From Blastocatellia bacterium (GTDB lineage Bacteria; Acidobacteriota; Blastocatellia; UBA7656; JADIYM01): 64,000 nt of DNA. A program made the translations under genes and the position numbers. Positions 8,290 through 15,935 of this stretch are shown one piece after another. The stretch lies in NCBI GenBank assembly GCA_016705245.1, contig JADIYM010000017.1, positions 1-64,000 on the forward strand, in the 5' to 3' direction. The notes beneath the pieces were generated by a model. The model was not told the origin of the DNA, searched no databases, and worked only from the letters and a program-made list of their open reading frames with translations. Each line of letters opens with the position of its first letter. Positions within the stretch are counted from its first letter, which is position 1.

Positions 8290-9984
8290 TCAGACGAGGC
8301 CTGACATCGTCCGTGACAGCGTGCCGCCCGAGATATTCCGTGCCTTGAAGCCGTTCTGTACGAGGATGCGAGTCGCCATGTAGGCGCGCTGCGCGGAACG
8401 GCAGATGACGTGTATCTCGCGATCCCTCGGGAGCTCGCCGAGGCGCGCACGAAGCTCTCCCATCGGGATGTGGACGGCGCCGGGAACGGCCTCGACCGCC
8501 AGTTCGACCGACTCACGCACGTCGAGCAGGAAGCCGCCGTCGGTCTCGCCCCAGTGGACGAGCGGCATGTCGCCGCGGAGGATGTCGGCGGCGACCATTC
8601 CCGCGAAGTTGACCGGATCCTTCGCGCTGCCGAACTGCGGCGCGTAGCAAAGCTCTGACTCCTCGAGGTCGTAAATCGTCGCCCCGAACTGAATCGCCAT
8701 TGCGATGGCGCTGATCCTTTTGTCGACCGCCGGCCCGTCGACGCCGAGCGCCTGCGCCCCGAGCACTTTCCCGTTGGACTTGCGGAAGATGAACTTCAGC
8801 CCGAGCATCGTCGCGCCCGGGTAGTAGCCCGCGTGCGAGTTCGGGAAGAGATAGATCTTCTCGTAGTCGCTGTCACCCAGCTTCTTCAGCGTCTTCTCGC
8901 TGATGCCGGTCCAGGCTGCAGCGCCGTCGAAGAGGCCGATGATCGAGCTGCCCTGCGTCCCGCGGTAACGTGAGTCGCGCCCCGCGATCACGTCGGCCGC
9001 GATGCGACCCTGGCGGTTCGCGGGCCCCGCGAGCGCGATGAGGCTCCACTCGCCCGTGCCGAAGTCCTTGACTTCGACGGCATCGCCGACGGCGAAGATG
9101 TCCGGGTCGCTCGTCCGCATGTGGTCGTCGACACGGATGCCGCCACGTTCGCCGATCGTGAGTCCGCCCGACTTCGCAAGCTTCGTGTCGGGACGCACGC
9201 CGATCGCAAGGATGACGACGTCGCCCTCGTACGTCTTGCCCGAGATCGTCTTTACCGCGAGCGCTCCGCCTTCGAGCTGCTCGAAGCCGGTTACGCCGTC
9301 GTTCAGGGCGAGCTTCACTCCGTTTCGCTCGACGTGCATGTCTACGAGACGCGCGATCTCAGGACCGAGCGGGCCGAGTACCTGCGGAAGCTTCTGGATC
9401 AGCGTCACGTCGAACCCGGCGTGGACGAGATTTTCAGCCGTTTCGAGCCCGATGAACCCGCCGCCGACGACGATCGCGCGCCGCACCGGCTTCACCATCT
9501 GGATGCCCGAGTAGTTGAACATGCCCGTCAGGTACGACGTACCCCGCTCGATCCACTCCCGGATCGCGCGCACGTCGGGCACGGTCCGCACGTGGAAAAC
9601 ACCGGGCAGGTCGATGCCGGGAAGGTCGGGATGGAACGAGGGCGCGCCGGGCGACAGGACGAGCTTGTCGTATGACTCGGTCGTCACCTCGCCGGTCTTC
9701 ACGTTCTTCAGATCGACCGTCTTCGCCTTCGACGAGATCGAGACCGCCTCACAATTCGTCCGCCCGTCGATGTTGAAGTGCGAGCGAAACAACTGTTCGC
9801 TCGCGACGAGCAGGCTCGACTCCTTCTTGATCACGTCGCCGATGTAGTAGGGAAGGCCGCAGTTCGCGTACGAGACGTACGGCCCCTTCTCGACCATGAT
9901 GATCTCGGCTTTCTCGTCGAGCCTGCGCAGACGCGCTGCACAGGACGCTCCACCGGCAACTCCGCCAACGATGATCACTTTCAT
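8290..9984 (-). CDS. CoA-disulfide reductase-like FAD/NAD(P) oxidoreductase with C-terminal rhodanese domain
   Basis: A 564-residue two-domain enzyme. Residues 1-450 are a pyridine-nucleotide disulfide oxidoreductase: FAD-binding VIIVGGVAGGASCAARLRR at the start, the single active cysteine at about 42 in YANCGLPYYIGD, the NAD-binding VVGGGFIGLETAENL near 175, and the ATG-like IFAVGDAVEV. The last 100 residues are a rhodanese module with the active loop CRSAQR near residue 528. Family members reduce CoA disulfide, persulfide or polysulfide (CoADR/Npsr type), and the rhodanese part points to persulfide sulfur. The ATG at 9984 has a GAGGTGAG site. It heads the operon containing the GRE, and a tail fragment of a second copy lies at the left edge of the window. 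Confidence 0.88.
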   Translation of the reverse strand: MKVIIVGGVAGGASCAARLRRLDEKAEIIMVEKGPYVSYANCGLPYYIGDVIKKESSLLVASEQLFRSHFNIDGRTNCEAVSISSKAKTVDLKNVKTGEVTTESYDKLVLSPGAPSFHPDLPGIDLPGVFHVRTVPDVRAIREWIERGTSYLTGMFNYSGIQMVKPVRRAIVVGGGFIGLETAENLVHAGFDVTLIQKLPQVLGPLGPEIARLVDMHVERNGVKLALNDGVTGFEQLEGGALAVKTISGKTYEGDVVILAIGVRPDTKLAKSGGLTIGERGGIRVDDHMRTSDPDIFAVGDAVEVKDFGTGEWSLIALAGPANRQGRIAADVIAGRDSRYRGTQGSSIIGLFDGAAAWTGISEKTLKKLGDSDYEKIYLFPNSHAGYYPGATMLGLKFIFRKSNGKVLGAQALGVDGPAVDKRISAIAMAIQFGATIYDLEESELCYAPQFGSAKDPVNFAGMVAADILRGDMPLVHWGETDGGFLLDVRESVELAVEAVPGAVHIPMGELRARLGELPRDREIHVICRSAQRAYMATRILVQNGFKARNISGGTLSRTMSGLV

Positions 9985-10127
9985 CGGGTCTCACCTCGGA
10001 TTAGGTCGCCGCAAGCTGGACTCGCGGCGCGCGGACGTCGCGACGGTGCCGCCTTCGGAGGGTGAGCGCTCCAATGAAGGCCTCGCGAAGTTCGATTTGA
10101 AGGTTACTCGGCGTCAGACGTGCTGGA

Positions 10128-10147
10128 TATTGGACCTAGGTCCAATA
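10128..10147. promoter_or_regulatory. Perfect 20-bp palindrome of the GGACC-N2-GGTCC type (site 1)
   Basis: TATTGGACCTAGGTCCAATA is a perfect palindrome 144 bases before the flavoenzyme start codon. A half-site (TATTGGACCT) lies at 10217-10226. It belongs to a family of near-identical palindromes found only upstream of genes in this window. It is probably the binding site of a dimeric regulator. Confidence 0.6.
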
Positions 10148-10259
10148 CCGAAGCGGCGGCTTGCCACATTCTGCACCGGCCGGTTTCGGCGAGGAGTTCA
10201 CGGACCGACTGGCGGATATTGGACCTTGTGGTGCTCCGCGAAGCACCCGTTGCGTCGCG

Positions 10260-10646
10260 CTAATCCTCGCGCATTCGCTTCAGGCTCGCACCGCACCAGG
10301 CGGCCATGATCACGTGCACGACGACCGCCAGCCAGAGCAACACGGCCGGACGGTCGAGTCCAACGCCCGCGTATGCGAGGACCGCGACGGCGCCGCCGTT
10401 GTACACGAGCATTGCCGCGACCAGTCCTTTCCCTGCACGACTATCTGCATCGTCGCGCACGAGCCAGCAGGCGATTGCAAGTGACATCAACGCCACCCCG
10501 GCGATGCGGGCGACGGCCAGACCGACCGGCGAATCGAGCGGTAACCCGAGCAGAACCGAGACCGCCGCTGACGGCAGGATTGCCAACGCCAGTCCAGCTC
10601 CGATCTCGATTGCCGCCGTCACGATCAGGAGAGTTCTTGTGTTCAT
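10260..10646 (-). CDS. Small four-helix membrane protein, unknown function
   Basis: 128 residues beginning MNTRTLLIVTAAIEIGAGLA, with about four hydrophobic helices and no catalytic motif. The ATG at 10646 follows the stop of the DUF2490 gene by one base, so the two are translationally coupled. A much longer open frame upstream is only the antisense side of that neighbour. The layout resembles small DoxX/DUF-type membrane proteins, but I do not assign a family. Confidence 0.65.
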   Translation of the reverse strand: MNTRTLLIVTAAIEIGAGLALAILPSAAVSVLLGLPLDSPVGLAVARIAGVALMSLAIACWLVRDDADSRAGKGLVAAMLVYNGGAVAVLAYAGVGLDRPAVLLWLAVVVHVIMAAWCGASLKRMRED

Positions 10647-10647
10647 T

Positions 10648-11430
10648 CTAGAAGGAAAAAATGAGGCTCGCGCCAAAGGCGTTGGCGCGAGCCGGACTCG
10701 GCTGACTGTCACTCTGCCGCATGGCGTAGAGGTCGAGCGACACGTGATCGCGGAATCGCGGTTTCGACGGTGTCGCTCGCGCCAGCTTCGAAAACGGAAA
10801 GACGACCCCGCCGCCGTATCGATGCCGGCTCCACGCATCGAAGCGCGAATCGAAGTAGATCTCGCCCTGCACGTATGGCGTGAACCGGTATTCGCCGCGA
10901 CCGATCTCACGCTCGATCGTCAACCGGTTCCGGTAGCGGAACGAATAGTCCCCGCGAACGAAGCGGAAGTCCTGGCGGTTGCGATCGCTCACCTGGATTT
11001 TTCCGGGAAGTGTCGTCTTGAACGTCTGTTCGAGCAGCAGCCGGTGCTCGCGGAAGTTGCTGTCGGAGTTGAGCGATCGCCCGTATCGGTATCCTGCCCG
11101 GAACCAGACGTGGTCGGTCGCGAGATAGTCGAAATGCGCTCCGAGTTGGCCTTCGCGATTCGCTCGTGACTCGCGTTCCTGCGAGATGTTGGCGTTGAGG
11201 AAGAGCCGTGTCTTCTCGCTCGTGCGGATAAGGAGCTGCACTTCCGGCCAGGTTTCGTTGCGGCGATCGACGCCGTTCTGCGCCGCGACCGAGTGGGCAC
11301 AAAGCAGTACGCACGTCAGGGCGCTCGCCCACCAAGCGGGAGCCGAACGAGTCTTGAACTCACCTCTTGCGCGAAGCGCCTTGGAGTGCGGCGCGCAGCG
11401 CCGCTTTGGATTGCAACGAATCGAACGCAT
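10648..11430 (-). CDS. Secreted DUF2490-like outer-membrane beta-barrel protein
   Basis: The mature part has alternating beta-strand composition with many aromatic residues, and ends in Phe (GASLIFSF), typical of outer-membrane barrels. WPEVQLLIRTSEKTRLFLN and RYRNRLTIEREI are typical of DUF2490 proteins. A signal peptide (ASALTCVLLCAHSVAAQ) is clear, but no start codon precedes it within the unique sequence. The nearest ATG is at 11430, in the loop of hairpin element A1, which gives a long basic n-region encoded by the repeat arm. The insertion may have replaced the native start. There is no evident ribosome site. The function is unknown. Confidence 0.65.
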   Translation of the reverse strand: MRSIRCNPKRRCAPHSKALRARGEFKTRSAPAWWASALTCVLLCAHSVAAQNGVDRRNETWPEVQLLIRTSEKTRLFLNANISQERESRANREGQLGAHFDYLATDHVWFRAGYRYGRSLNSDSNFREHRLLLEQTFKTTLPGKIQVSDRNRQDFRFVRGDYSFRYRNRLTIEREIGRGEYRFTPYVQGEIYFDSRFDAWSRHRYGGGVVFPFSKLARATPSKPRFRDHVSLDLYAMRQSDSQPSPARANAFGASLIFSF

Positions 11431-11485
11431 TTGTGAGGAATCCAAAGCGGCGCTGCGCGCCGCACTCCAAGGCGCTTCGCGCAAG
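11366..11485. repeat. Hairpin family A, copy A1
   Basis: Two inverted arms of about 47 bases (11366-11412 and 11439-11485), nearly perfectly complementary, around a 26-base loop. The core is GCGCGAAGCGCCTTGGAGTG. The copy sits between two minus-strand genes, just 3' of the lytic transglycosylase, where it should fold as a strong terminator, and it overlaps the start of the DUF2490 gene. Confidence 0.8.
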
Positions 11486-11499
11486 AGGAAGTGCGATGC

Positions 11500-13053
11500 C
11501 TACCCCGTCTTCGCGGCTTTCTTGATCCGGTCGAGCTCGGTCCGGCGCTCCATCACCAGCTTGTAGGCCACGTAGTACTTGTAGATGTTCTTGACGTAGG
11601 TGACCGTCTCGCGTCCGATGCGCTGGGCGACGACGAGCTCGACGTTCTGAAACCACTTGTTCGGATCGAGGCCGCGTTCCTCGGCTTCCTTGCGAAGGCG
11701 CGCAATCTTGGCCGGCCCCCCGTTGTAGGACGCGAACGCGAAGAGACACTTGTTGACATCGTCCATCTGCGCGTCCTTGAAGTACTCATCCATCATGAAC
11801 CGCATGTACTTCACGCCGGCGTGGATGTTGTTCTCCATGTTCGTGTCGATGTCGTTGATGTTGATCGGATTGCCGGCGGCGGTCGTCGGCAGGACCTGCA
11901 TGACGCCCACCGCACCCACCGGACTGCGCACGCTCTGATCGATTCCCGATTCCTGGTAGGCCTGGGCCGCGATCATCAGCCAGTCGAAGTCGTACTGCTT
12001 TCCGTACTTCTGGAAGAGCTCGACGGTGGCGCGGAGCTTCGCCATTTCCTGCTCGGACGTCGAGTTCTTGAGCCACTTCGCGTTCGCAAAATATTTGGCC
12101 ATCAGCATGTTGCCGAATGCCGTGCCTTTTGCGTGCGACGCGATGAACGCGTTGACGACCTCGGTCAACTTCGGACAGTCCTTGCGAATTGCCCAGGCGA
12201 TGCTGCCACCAGCGTTGACCGCGGCTTCGGGCTGAAGCCTCGCGTCCGTGAACACCTCAAGCCACAGCTTCGCCAGATGATCGTCGACCACGGTCGCCGG
12301 GAAGGCGCCGGCGTTCACGAGCTCGAGCAGGTCCTCGTCTTCGAGGCTCTCGTCGACGGTCCGGATGTCGATGGTTGGCTTGCCTGCCCCCTTCAGTTCC
12401 TCGTTCAGGGTGGAGAGGTGCGTGAAATAGCTGCTCGACTTCCGGACGTAGACCTCACGACCCGCGAGCTCGTTGGCCGAAGCGACCGGTGGTTCGCCCG
12501 CCGCCGTAACGACGACTTCCCGCACGTTGGTCAGAATCGGAGACGAAAAATCCGCGAGCTGCTGTCGCTCCGGAGTGATCGTAATGTTCCCGAGCGCGAG
12601 GTCTCCGCGGCCGGACTTCAGGTACTCGAAGAGCTGATCACGTCGTACGGGAATCCTGAGGACCTGAATCGGCCTCGACTTGTCGCCGAGCTGTTCGTTC
12701 AGGATTTTCTCGAACTCGACGAGTGAATCGTGTGCGGCTCCGCGCTCGCGCCCGTGATCGTCGACGAAGTAGAGCGTGCGCGTGTAAGGAACGAGGACGC
12801 GGATGACCCTGCGTTCGAGAAGCGCGTCGTAGTCTCCGGTGAACGGCTTGAGCGCGCGGGCGATCATCTCGGGCTCGGCGGGCTCGGTGCCGGGATCGGG
12901 CTCCGCCGCGGTCTCGACCGGCGCGGCATTGCCGGAAGGCGCAGAGGGCGTTGTCCCGCCACCGCAACCGGTCGTGAACAGGATCGCCGCGAGGCCGAGA
13001 ACGAAGACTCGAGCCATTGGCTTTGTGGAGGAAGAGTCGGAGGCGACGAACAT
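11500..13053 (-). CDS. MltF-like membrane-bound lytic transglycosylase (lipoprotein)
   Basis: 517 residues. A short N-terminal stretch leads into a lipoprotein signal (LGLAAILFTTGC, Cys about 30). Residues about 75-310 form an extracellular solute-binding (SBP_bac_3) domain, and residues about 345-500 a Slt-type lysozyme-like domain with AYQESGIDQ carrying the catalytic Glu, followed by GAVGVMQVLPTTA and AFASYNGGP. This is the MltF architecture: the enzyme cleaves peptidoglycan glycan strands at the membrane. The ATG at 13053 has GAGGAG about 8 bases upstream; an internal ATG at 13017 would start closer to the signal peptide. It is flanked by hairpins B1 and A1. Confidence 0.85.
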   Translation of the reverse strand: MFVASDSSSTKPMARVFVLGLAAILFTTGCGGGTTPSAPSGNAAPVETAAEPDPGTEPAEPEMIARALKPFTGDYDALLERRVIRVLVPYTRTLYFVDDHGRERGAAHDSLVEFEKILNEQLGDKSRPIQVLRIPVRRDQLFEYLKSGRGDLALGNITITPERQQLADFSSPILTNVREVVVTAAGEPPVASANELAGREVYVRKSSSYFTHLSTLNEELKGAGKPTIDIRTVDESLEDEDLLELVNAGAFPATVVDDHLAKLWLEVFTDARLQPEAAVNAGGSIAWAIRKDCPKLTEVVNAFIASHAKGTAFGNMLMAKYFANAKWLKNSTSEQEMAKLRATVELFQKYGKQYDFDWLMIAAQAYQESGIDQSVRSPVGAVGVMQVLPTTAAGNPININDIDTNMENNIHAGVKYMRFMMDEYFKDAQMDDVNKCLFAFASYNGGPAKIARLRKEAEERGLDPNKWFQNVELVVAQRIGRETVTYVKNIYKYYVAYKLVMERRTELDRIKKAAKTG

Positions 13054-13078
13054 CAACGTTGCTCCTCGATCAGGTTTC

Positions 13079-13154
13079 CTTTGCGCCTTTGCGCCTTTGC
13101 GCGAACTTCCTCAAACATTCAAAGAAGCTCTCGCAAAGGCGCAAAGGCGCAAAG
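13079..13154. repeat. Hairpin family B, copy B1
   Basis: CTTTGCGCCTTTGCGCCTTT on the left pairs with its complement on the right around a loop of about 25 bases. It lies between two minus-strand genes and is probably a terminator for the DUF4956 unit. Confidence 0.75.
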
Positions 13155-13182
13155 TCAGCATTCAACGCCACTCTTATTGGCC

Positions 13183-14217
13183 TCAGACCGTCGCTTCGAT
13201 CGGCTGAACCGTAACCGACCGCACCGAGTTCCCGCACGCCGTCTCGATCGACGCTGCGAAATTCGCGGCCGATTCTCCGTCGTCGAGCCGGAGCATGTAC
13301 TCGAGCGTCGTGAATCCGTCGCCCGGCGTCACCGTCACTAGGTGCCACGGAATCTCGAGGGCTCCGAGCGCGTGGCTGATGTAGCCAATTGCGGACTCCG
13401 AGTCGACGGCCTCGAGCACGAGCAACGTGTTCGGACGTTCGACGCCCTTCTCAGTATCAACAAGCGAGTCGGCAATCCCCCCGAGGCGGGTCGCAGGCAC
13501 TTCCCCGACCTCCGACTCGCCGGCGTCCTTGTTTTTCTTCTTCTTGTCTTTCTTGTCCTTCTTATCCTTCTTGTCTTTCTTGTCCTTCTTGTCCTTATTC
13601 GGTTTGGAGTCGAGGAAGTTCGCCTCTCCGGCCGGGCTTTCGCCGATCTGGTACTTGCTCAGGACAAGAAAAACTATGCACATGACTATGGTCATCCAGA
13701 GTGCAACCCGGTACACCTGCAGCCCGGCTCCCATGCCGATGCCGATCGAGACCAGCAGGTATACCGCATCCTTGGGGTCACGCAGGTTCGTGCGGAAGCG
13801 CACTGCCGACACGACACCGACGAGTGCCAGCGCCCGGGAGAACTGGTCCTGGATGAGCATCATCATCCCGCAGACGACCATTGCCATCACGATGAGCGTC
13901 TGAACGAGTGCCGGGTCGAATCCCGCCTTTTTCTTGGTGTAGGTGTAGACCCAGCCGATCGGGATGACGAGAAGTGTCGTCAGGAAGAGCGAAAAGACCG
14001 TGACGATCGAATCGTCTCGATGTCTGGTGACGTCGAGCGATTCGTGGATCATCTGATTGAGTTTCGCGAACCCCGCGAGCGATGGCGAACCCTCCATCGC
14101 CATGAAAATCATCCCGATCACCTTCGCGAAGATGAATATGCCGATGAAGTAGACGAGCAGCATCCACGGATGCTGTTTTCGCTCGGGAGCCGGCTCCACG
14201 GTGTTTGGGACTTCCAT
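13183..14217 (-). CDS. DUF4956 membrane protein with a Lys/Asp-repeat linker
   Basis: 344 residues. Residues 15-190 hold several helices, and GVVSAVRFRTNLRDPKDAVYL is the DUF4956 signature. Residues about 200-235 form a KKDKKDKKD-type tract. The C-terminal part (TLLVLEAVDSESAIGYISHA) looks like a soluble ferredoxin-like/DUF4956 tail. The function is unknown; related proteins often sit beside VTC-type polyphosphate or cell-surface genes. The start is the ATG at 14217 (AGGAG 8 bases away), overlapping the previous gene's TGA by one base. Confidence 0.75.
   Translation of the reverse strand: MEVPNTVEPAPERKQHPWMLLVYFIGIFIFAKVIGMIFMAMEGSPSLAGFAKLNQMIHESLDVTRHRDDSIVTVFSLFLTTLLVIPIGWVYTYTKKKAGFDPALVQTLIVMAMVVCGMMMLIQDQFSRALALVGVVSAVRFRTNLRDPKDAVYLLVSIGIGMGAGLQVYRVALWMTIVMCIVFLVLSKYQIGESPAGEANFLDSKPNKDKKDKKDKKDKKDKKDKKKKNKDAGESEVGEVPATRLGGIADSLVDTEKGVERPNTLLVLEAVDSESAIGYISHALGALEIPWHLVTVTPGDGFTTLEYMLRLDDGESAANFAASIETACGNSVRSVTVQPIEATV
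13526..13600 (-). repeat. In-gene low-complexity tract encoding (K-K-D)n
   Basis: Repeated TTCTTGTC/CTTCTTGTC units inside the DUF4956 gene encode a strongly basic linker of about 25 residues between its membrane and soluble parts. Repeat units of 9 and 15 bases suggest replication slippage and probable length variation between strains. Confidence 0.7.
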
Positions 14218-14650
14218 CACGAGTTCTCCTGTGCCTTCGATTCTGACGCGGGCGGTTTGTCGCTCGACCGTGTGAACGTGAGTCCGGTATACGGGGACTT
14301 TCGTCCCTCGACGTCGACCACGAAGATGGCGCCATCCCTCGGCTCTAGCGTCACAGCTACCGGTTTCGCCGGGTCGGCGGGATTCCTGAGGACGAGCTGG
14401 ATGCTTCCGCCATCACTGATCCACGCCCCGGAATACATCGCTGTTTCGTTGCCGCTGTCTTTCGCGGTTGTCCGAAATGTGGCGGTCGCATCCGCGTCGA
14501 GGACAGCACACACTGGACGTCTCCCCCGGTCGTCGTGAGAACCGCCTCATACGTTCCGATCATTGCCTGAACGGCAGGCGAGAGTGCCTGCATGAGCCCG
14601 CCGGCTGCGAGCAGCAGCACGATGGCCGCGATGGTGATGCGTTCGTTCAA
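14217..14650 (-). pseudogene. Secreted small protein, NlpE-like (weak), one frameshift
   Basis: The first frame (TTG at 14650) encodes a hydrophobic leader MNERITIAAIVLLLAAGG and GTYEAVLTTTGGDVQ. At about 14508 a TGTGTG run shifts the frame; dropping two bases joins it to CAVLDADATATFRTTAKDSG, which continues to 14217. The joined product of about 143 residues has the GTYE...L..DG...G.W pattern seen in NlpE-type barrel proteins, but the similarity is weak. It overlaps the DUF4956 start by one base, so they probably form an operon. It could be a decayed gene or a consensus error in the dinucleotide run. Confidence 0.5.
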
Positions 14651-14788
14651 GTCATGCTCTCGAGGAAGTGGGAGTGGGGATCCTCACGGTAGTCGCCTGC
14701 GGGGCGTCGATCAACCCCGGCCCGGCCGCAACACGCGTACCGGCTCAAAAAACTCTCGGAGATTAAGGGTCGTACGCCCTCGTCGGCT

Positions 14789-14803
14789 ATTGGACCTTGG
14801 TCG
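14789..14803. promoter_or_regulatory. GGACC palindrome site 2
   Basis: ATTGGACCTTGGTC, one of two copies upstream of the secreted kinase-like gene at 14927. The right half is slightly degenerate. Confidence 0.5.
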
Positions 14804-14848
14804 TATCCTGTGCGCGACAGCCGAGACGCTTCGGTCCGAGGTCCGTCG

Positions 14849-14868
14849 TGGGACCAAGGTCCAATACC
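14849..14868. promoter_or_regulatory. GGACC palindrome site 3
   Basis: TGGGACCAAGGTCCAATACC, 59 bases before the start codon at 14927 and paired with the site 45 bases upstream. Together they form a two-site array. Confidence 0.55.
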
Positions 14869-14926
14869 AATGCTCACCGGGAGCGGCTTAGAGTGGACCG
14901 ACTCGCTCGTGGAGGAAGGAACTCAT

Positions 14927-15907
14927 ATGCAATCGAGAATCGCATCGAAGGCCGCCGTTATCGCACTGTTGCTCGGACTGCTCGTCGCTCCGGCCGTGGC
15001 TCGGCCTCAGCGCAACCGGACGATTATCTGGACGCCGCCGGCAAACGTCGCGCGGCTCGACCTTGCTGGCGGCCCGGGCGGTGCCGCCGGCGCTCCACGG
15101 GCGCCGTTCACCTTCATTGAGGAAGACACCGGCGGCACGAATCCGAAAATCAAGGTGAAGGACGCGCGTGGTGTCGAGTGGGGCGTCAAGTGGGGCGAAG
15201 AGGTGAACTCGGAGGTCTTCGCGTCCCGACTGGCGTGGGCGGTCGGGTACTTCGTCGAGCCTAGCTATTACGTCGCGAAAGGCACGATCAAGGGCGCAAC
15301 GGGTCTCGATCGGGCAAAGAAGTTCGTCGGCCCCGACGGCGCGTTCTTCGCCGCTCGCTTCGAGCGCAAGGACAAAGGCGTCACGAAGCTCGGCGACGAA
15401 CAGAGCTGGCGGTGGGATCAGAACCCGTTCGTCGGATCGAAGGAGCTCAACGGCCTGAAGATCATGATGATGCTCGTCTCGAACTGGGACAGTAAGGACC
15501 GGCGAGACGCGGGACGAGGCTCGAACACGAAGCTCTTCGTCATCAACACCCGCTCGGGCACTGAGACCCGATACGTGGTCACGGACTGGGGCGGCACGAT
15601 GGGCAAGTGGGGCGGCATTCTGCGCCGGGCGAAGTGGGACTGCGACGGCTTCGCCGGTCAAAACGACGACTTCGTGAAGGGCGTCAAGAATGGAGTGGTC
15701 GAATTCGGATACTCCGGACAGCACACCGAAACGATCAAGGACGGGATCCCGGTTAGCCACGTCCAGTGGCTGATGACCTACCTCGGCAAGCTCACGGACG
15801 CGCAGATCCGCGCGGGCCTTCGGGCGAGCGGAGCTTCGCCGGCCGACGAGGAGTGCTTCACACGCGCGATCCGGATGCGGATTTCACGCCTGCAGACAAT
15901 GCGGTAA
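14927..15907 (+). CDS. Secreted protein with possible atypical-kinase-like motifs, unknown function
   Basis: 326 residues from the ATG at 14927 (GGAGGAAGGA just upstream). Signal peptide: AVIALLLGLLVAPAVA. The mature part has KIKVKDARGVEWGVKWGEE followed by a helix SEVFASRLAWAVGYFVEP, then MMMLVSNWDSKDRR..NT and RYVVTDWGGTMGKWG. The order Lys-strand, helix Glu, NWDxKDRxxNT and VTDWG recalls the nucleotide-binding lysine, catalytic loop and DFG of PI3/4-kinase-like or HipA-like folds. This is a pattern-level inference only. It is followed 28 bases later by a lipoprotein gene, so they probably form an operon. No named family is recognised. Confidence 0.6.
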   Translation: MQSRIASKAAVIALLLGLLVAPAVARPQRNRTIIWTPPANVARLDLAGGPGGAAGAPRAPFTFIEEDTGGTNPKIKVKDARGVEWGVKWGEEVNSEVFASRLAWAVGYFVEPSYYVAKGTIKGATGLDRAKKFVGPDGAFFAARFERKDKGVTKLGDEQSWRWDQNPFVGSKELNGLKIMMMLVSNWDSKDRRDAGRGSNTKLFVINTRSGTETRYVVTDWGGTMGKWGGILRRAKWDCDGFAGQNDDFVKGVKNGVVEFGYSGQHTETIKDGIPVSHVQWLMTYLGKLTDAQIRAGLRASGASPADEECFTRAIRMRISRLQTMR

Positions 15908-15935
15908 TCAGAGGCACCGGCCTGGAGTGAATGCG

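Noticed and set aside
11491..12726. Plus-strand open frame of 411 codons
   Set aside because: Antisense to the MltF-like gene, which has clear motifs.
13342..14538. Plus-strand open frame of 398 codons
   Set aside because: Antisense to DUF4956 and its neighbour.
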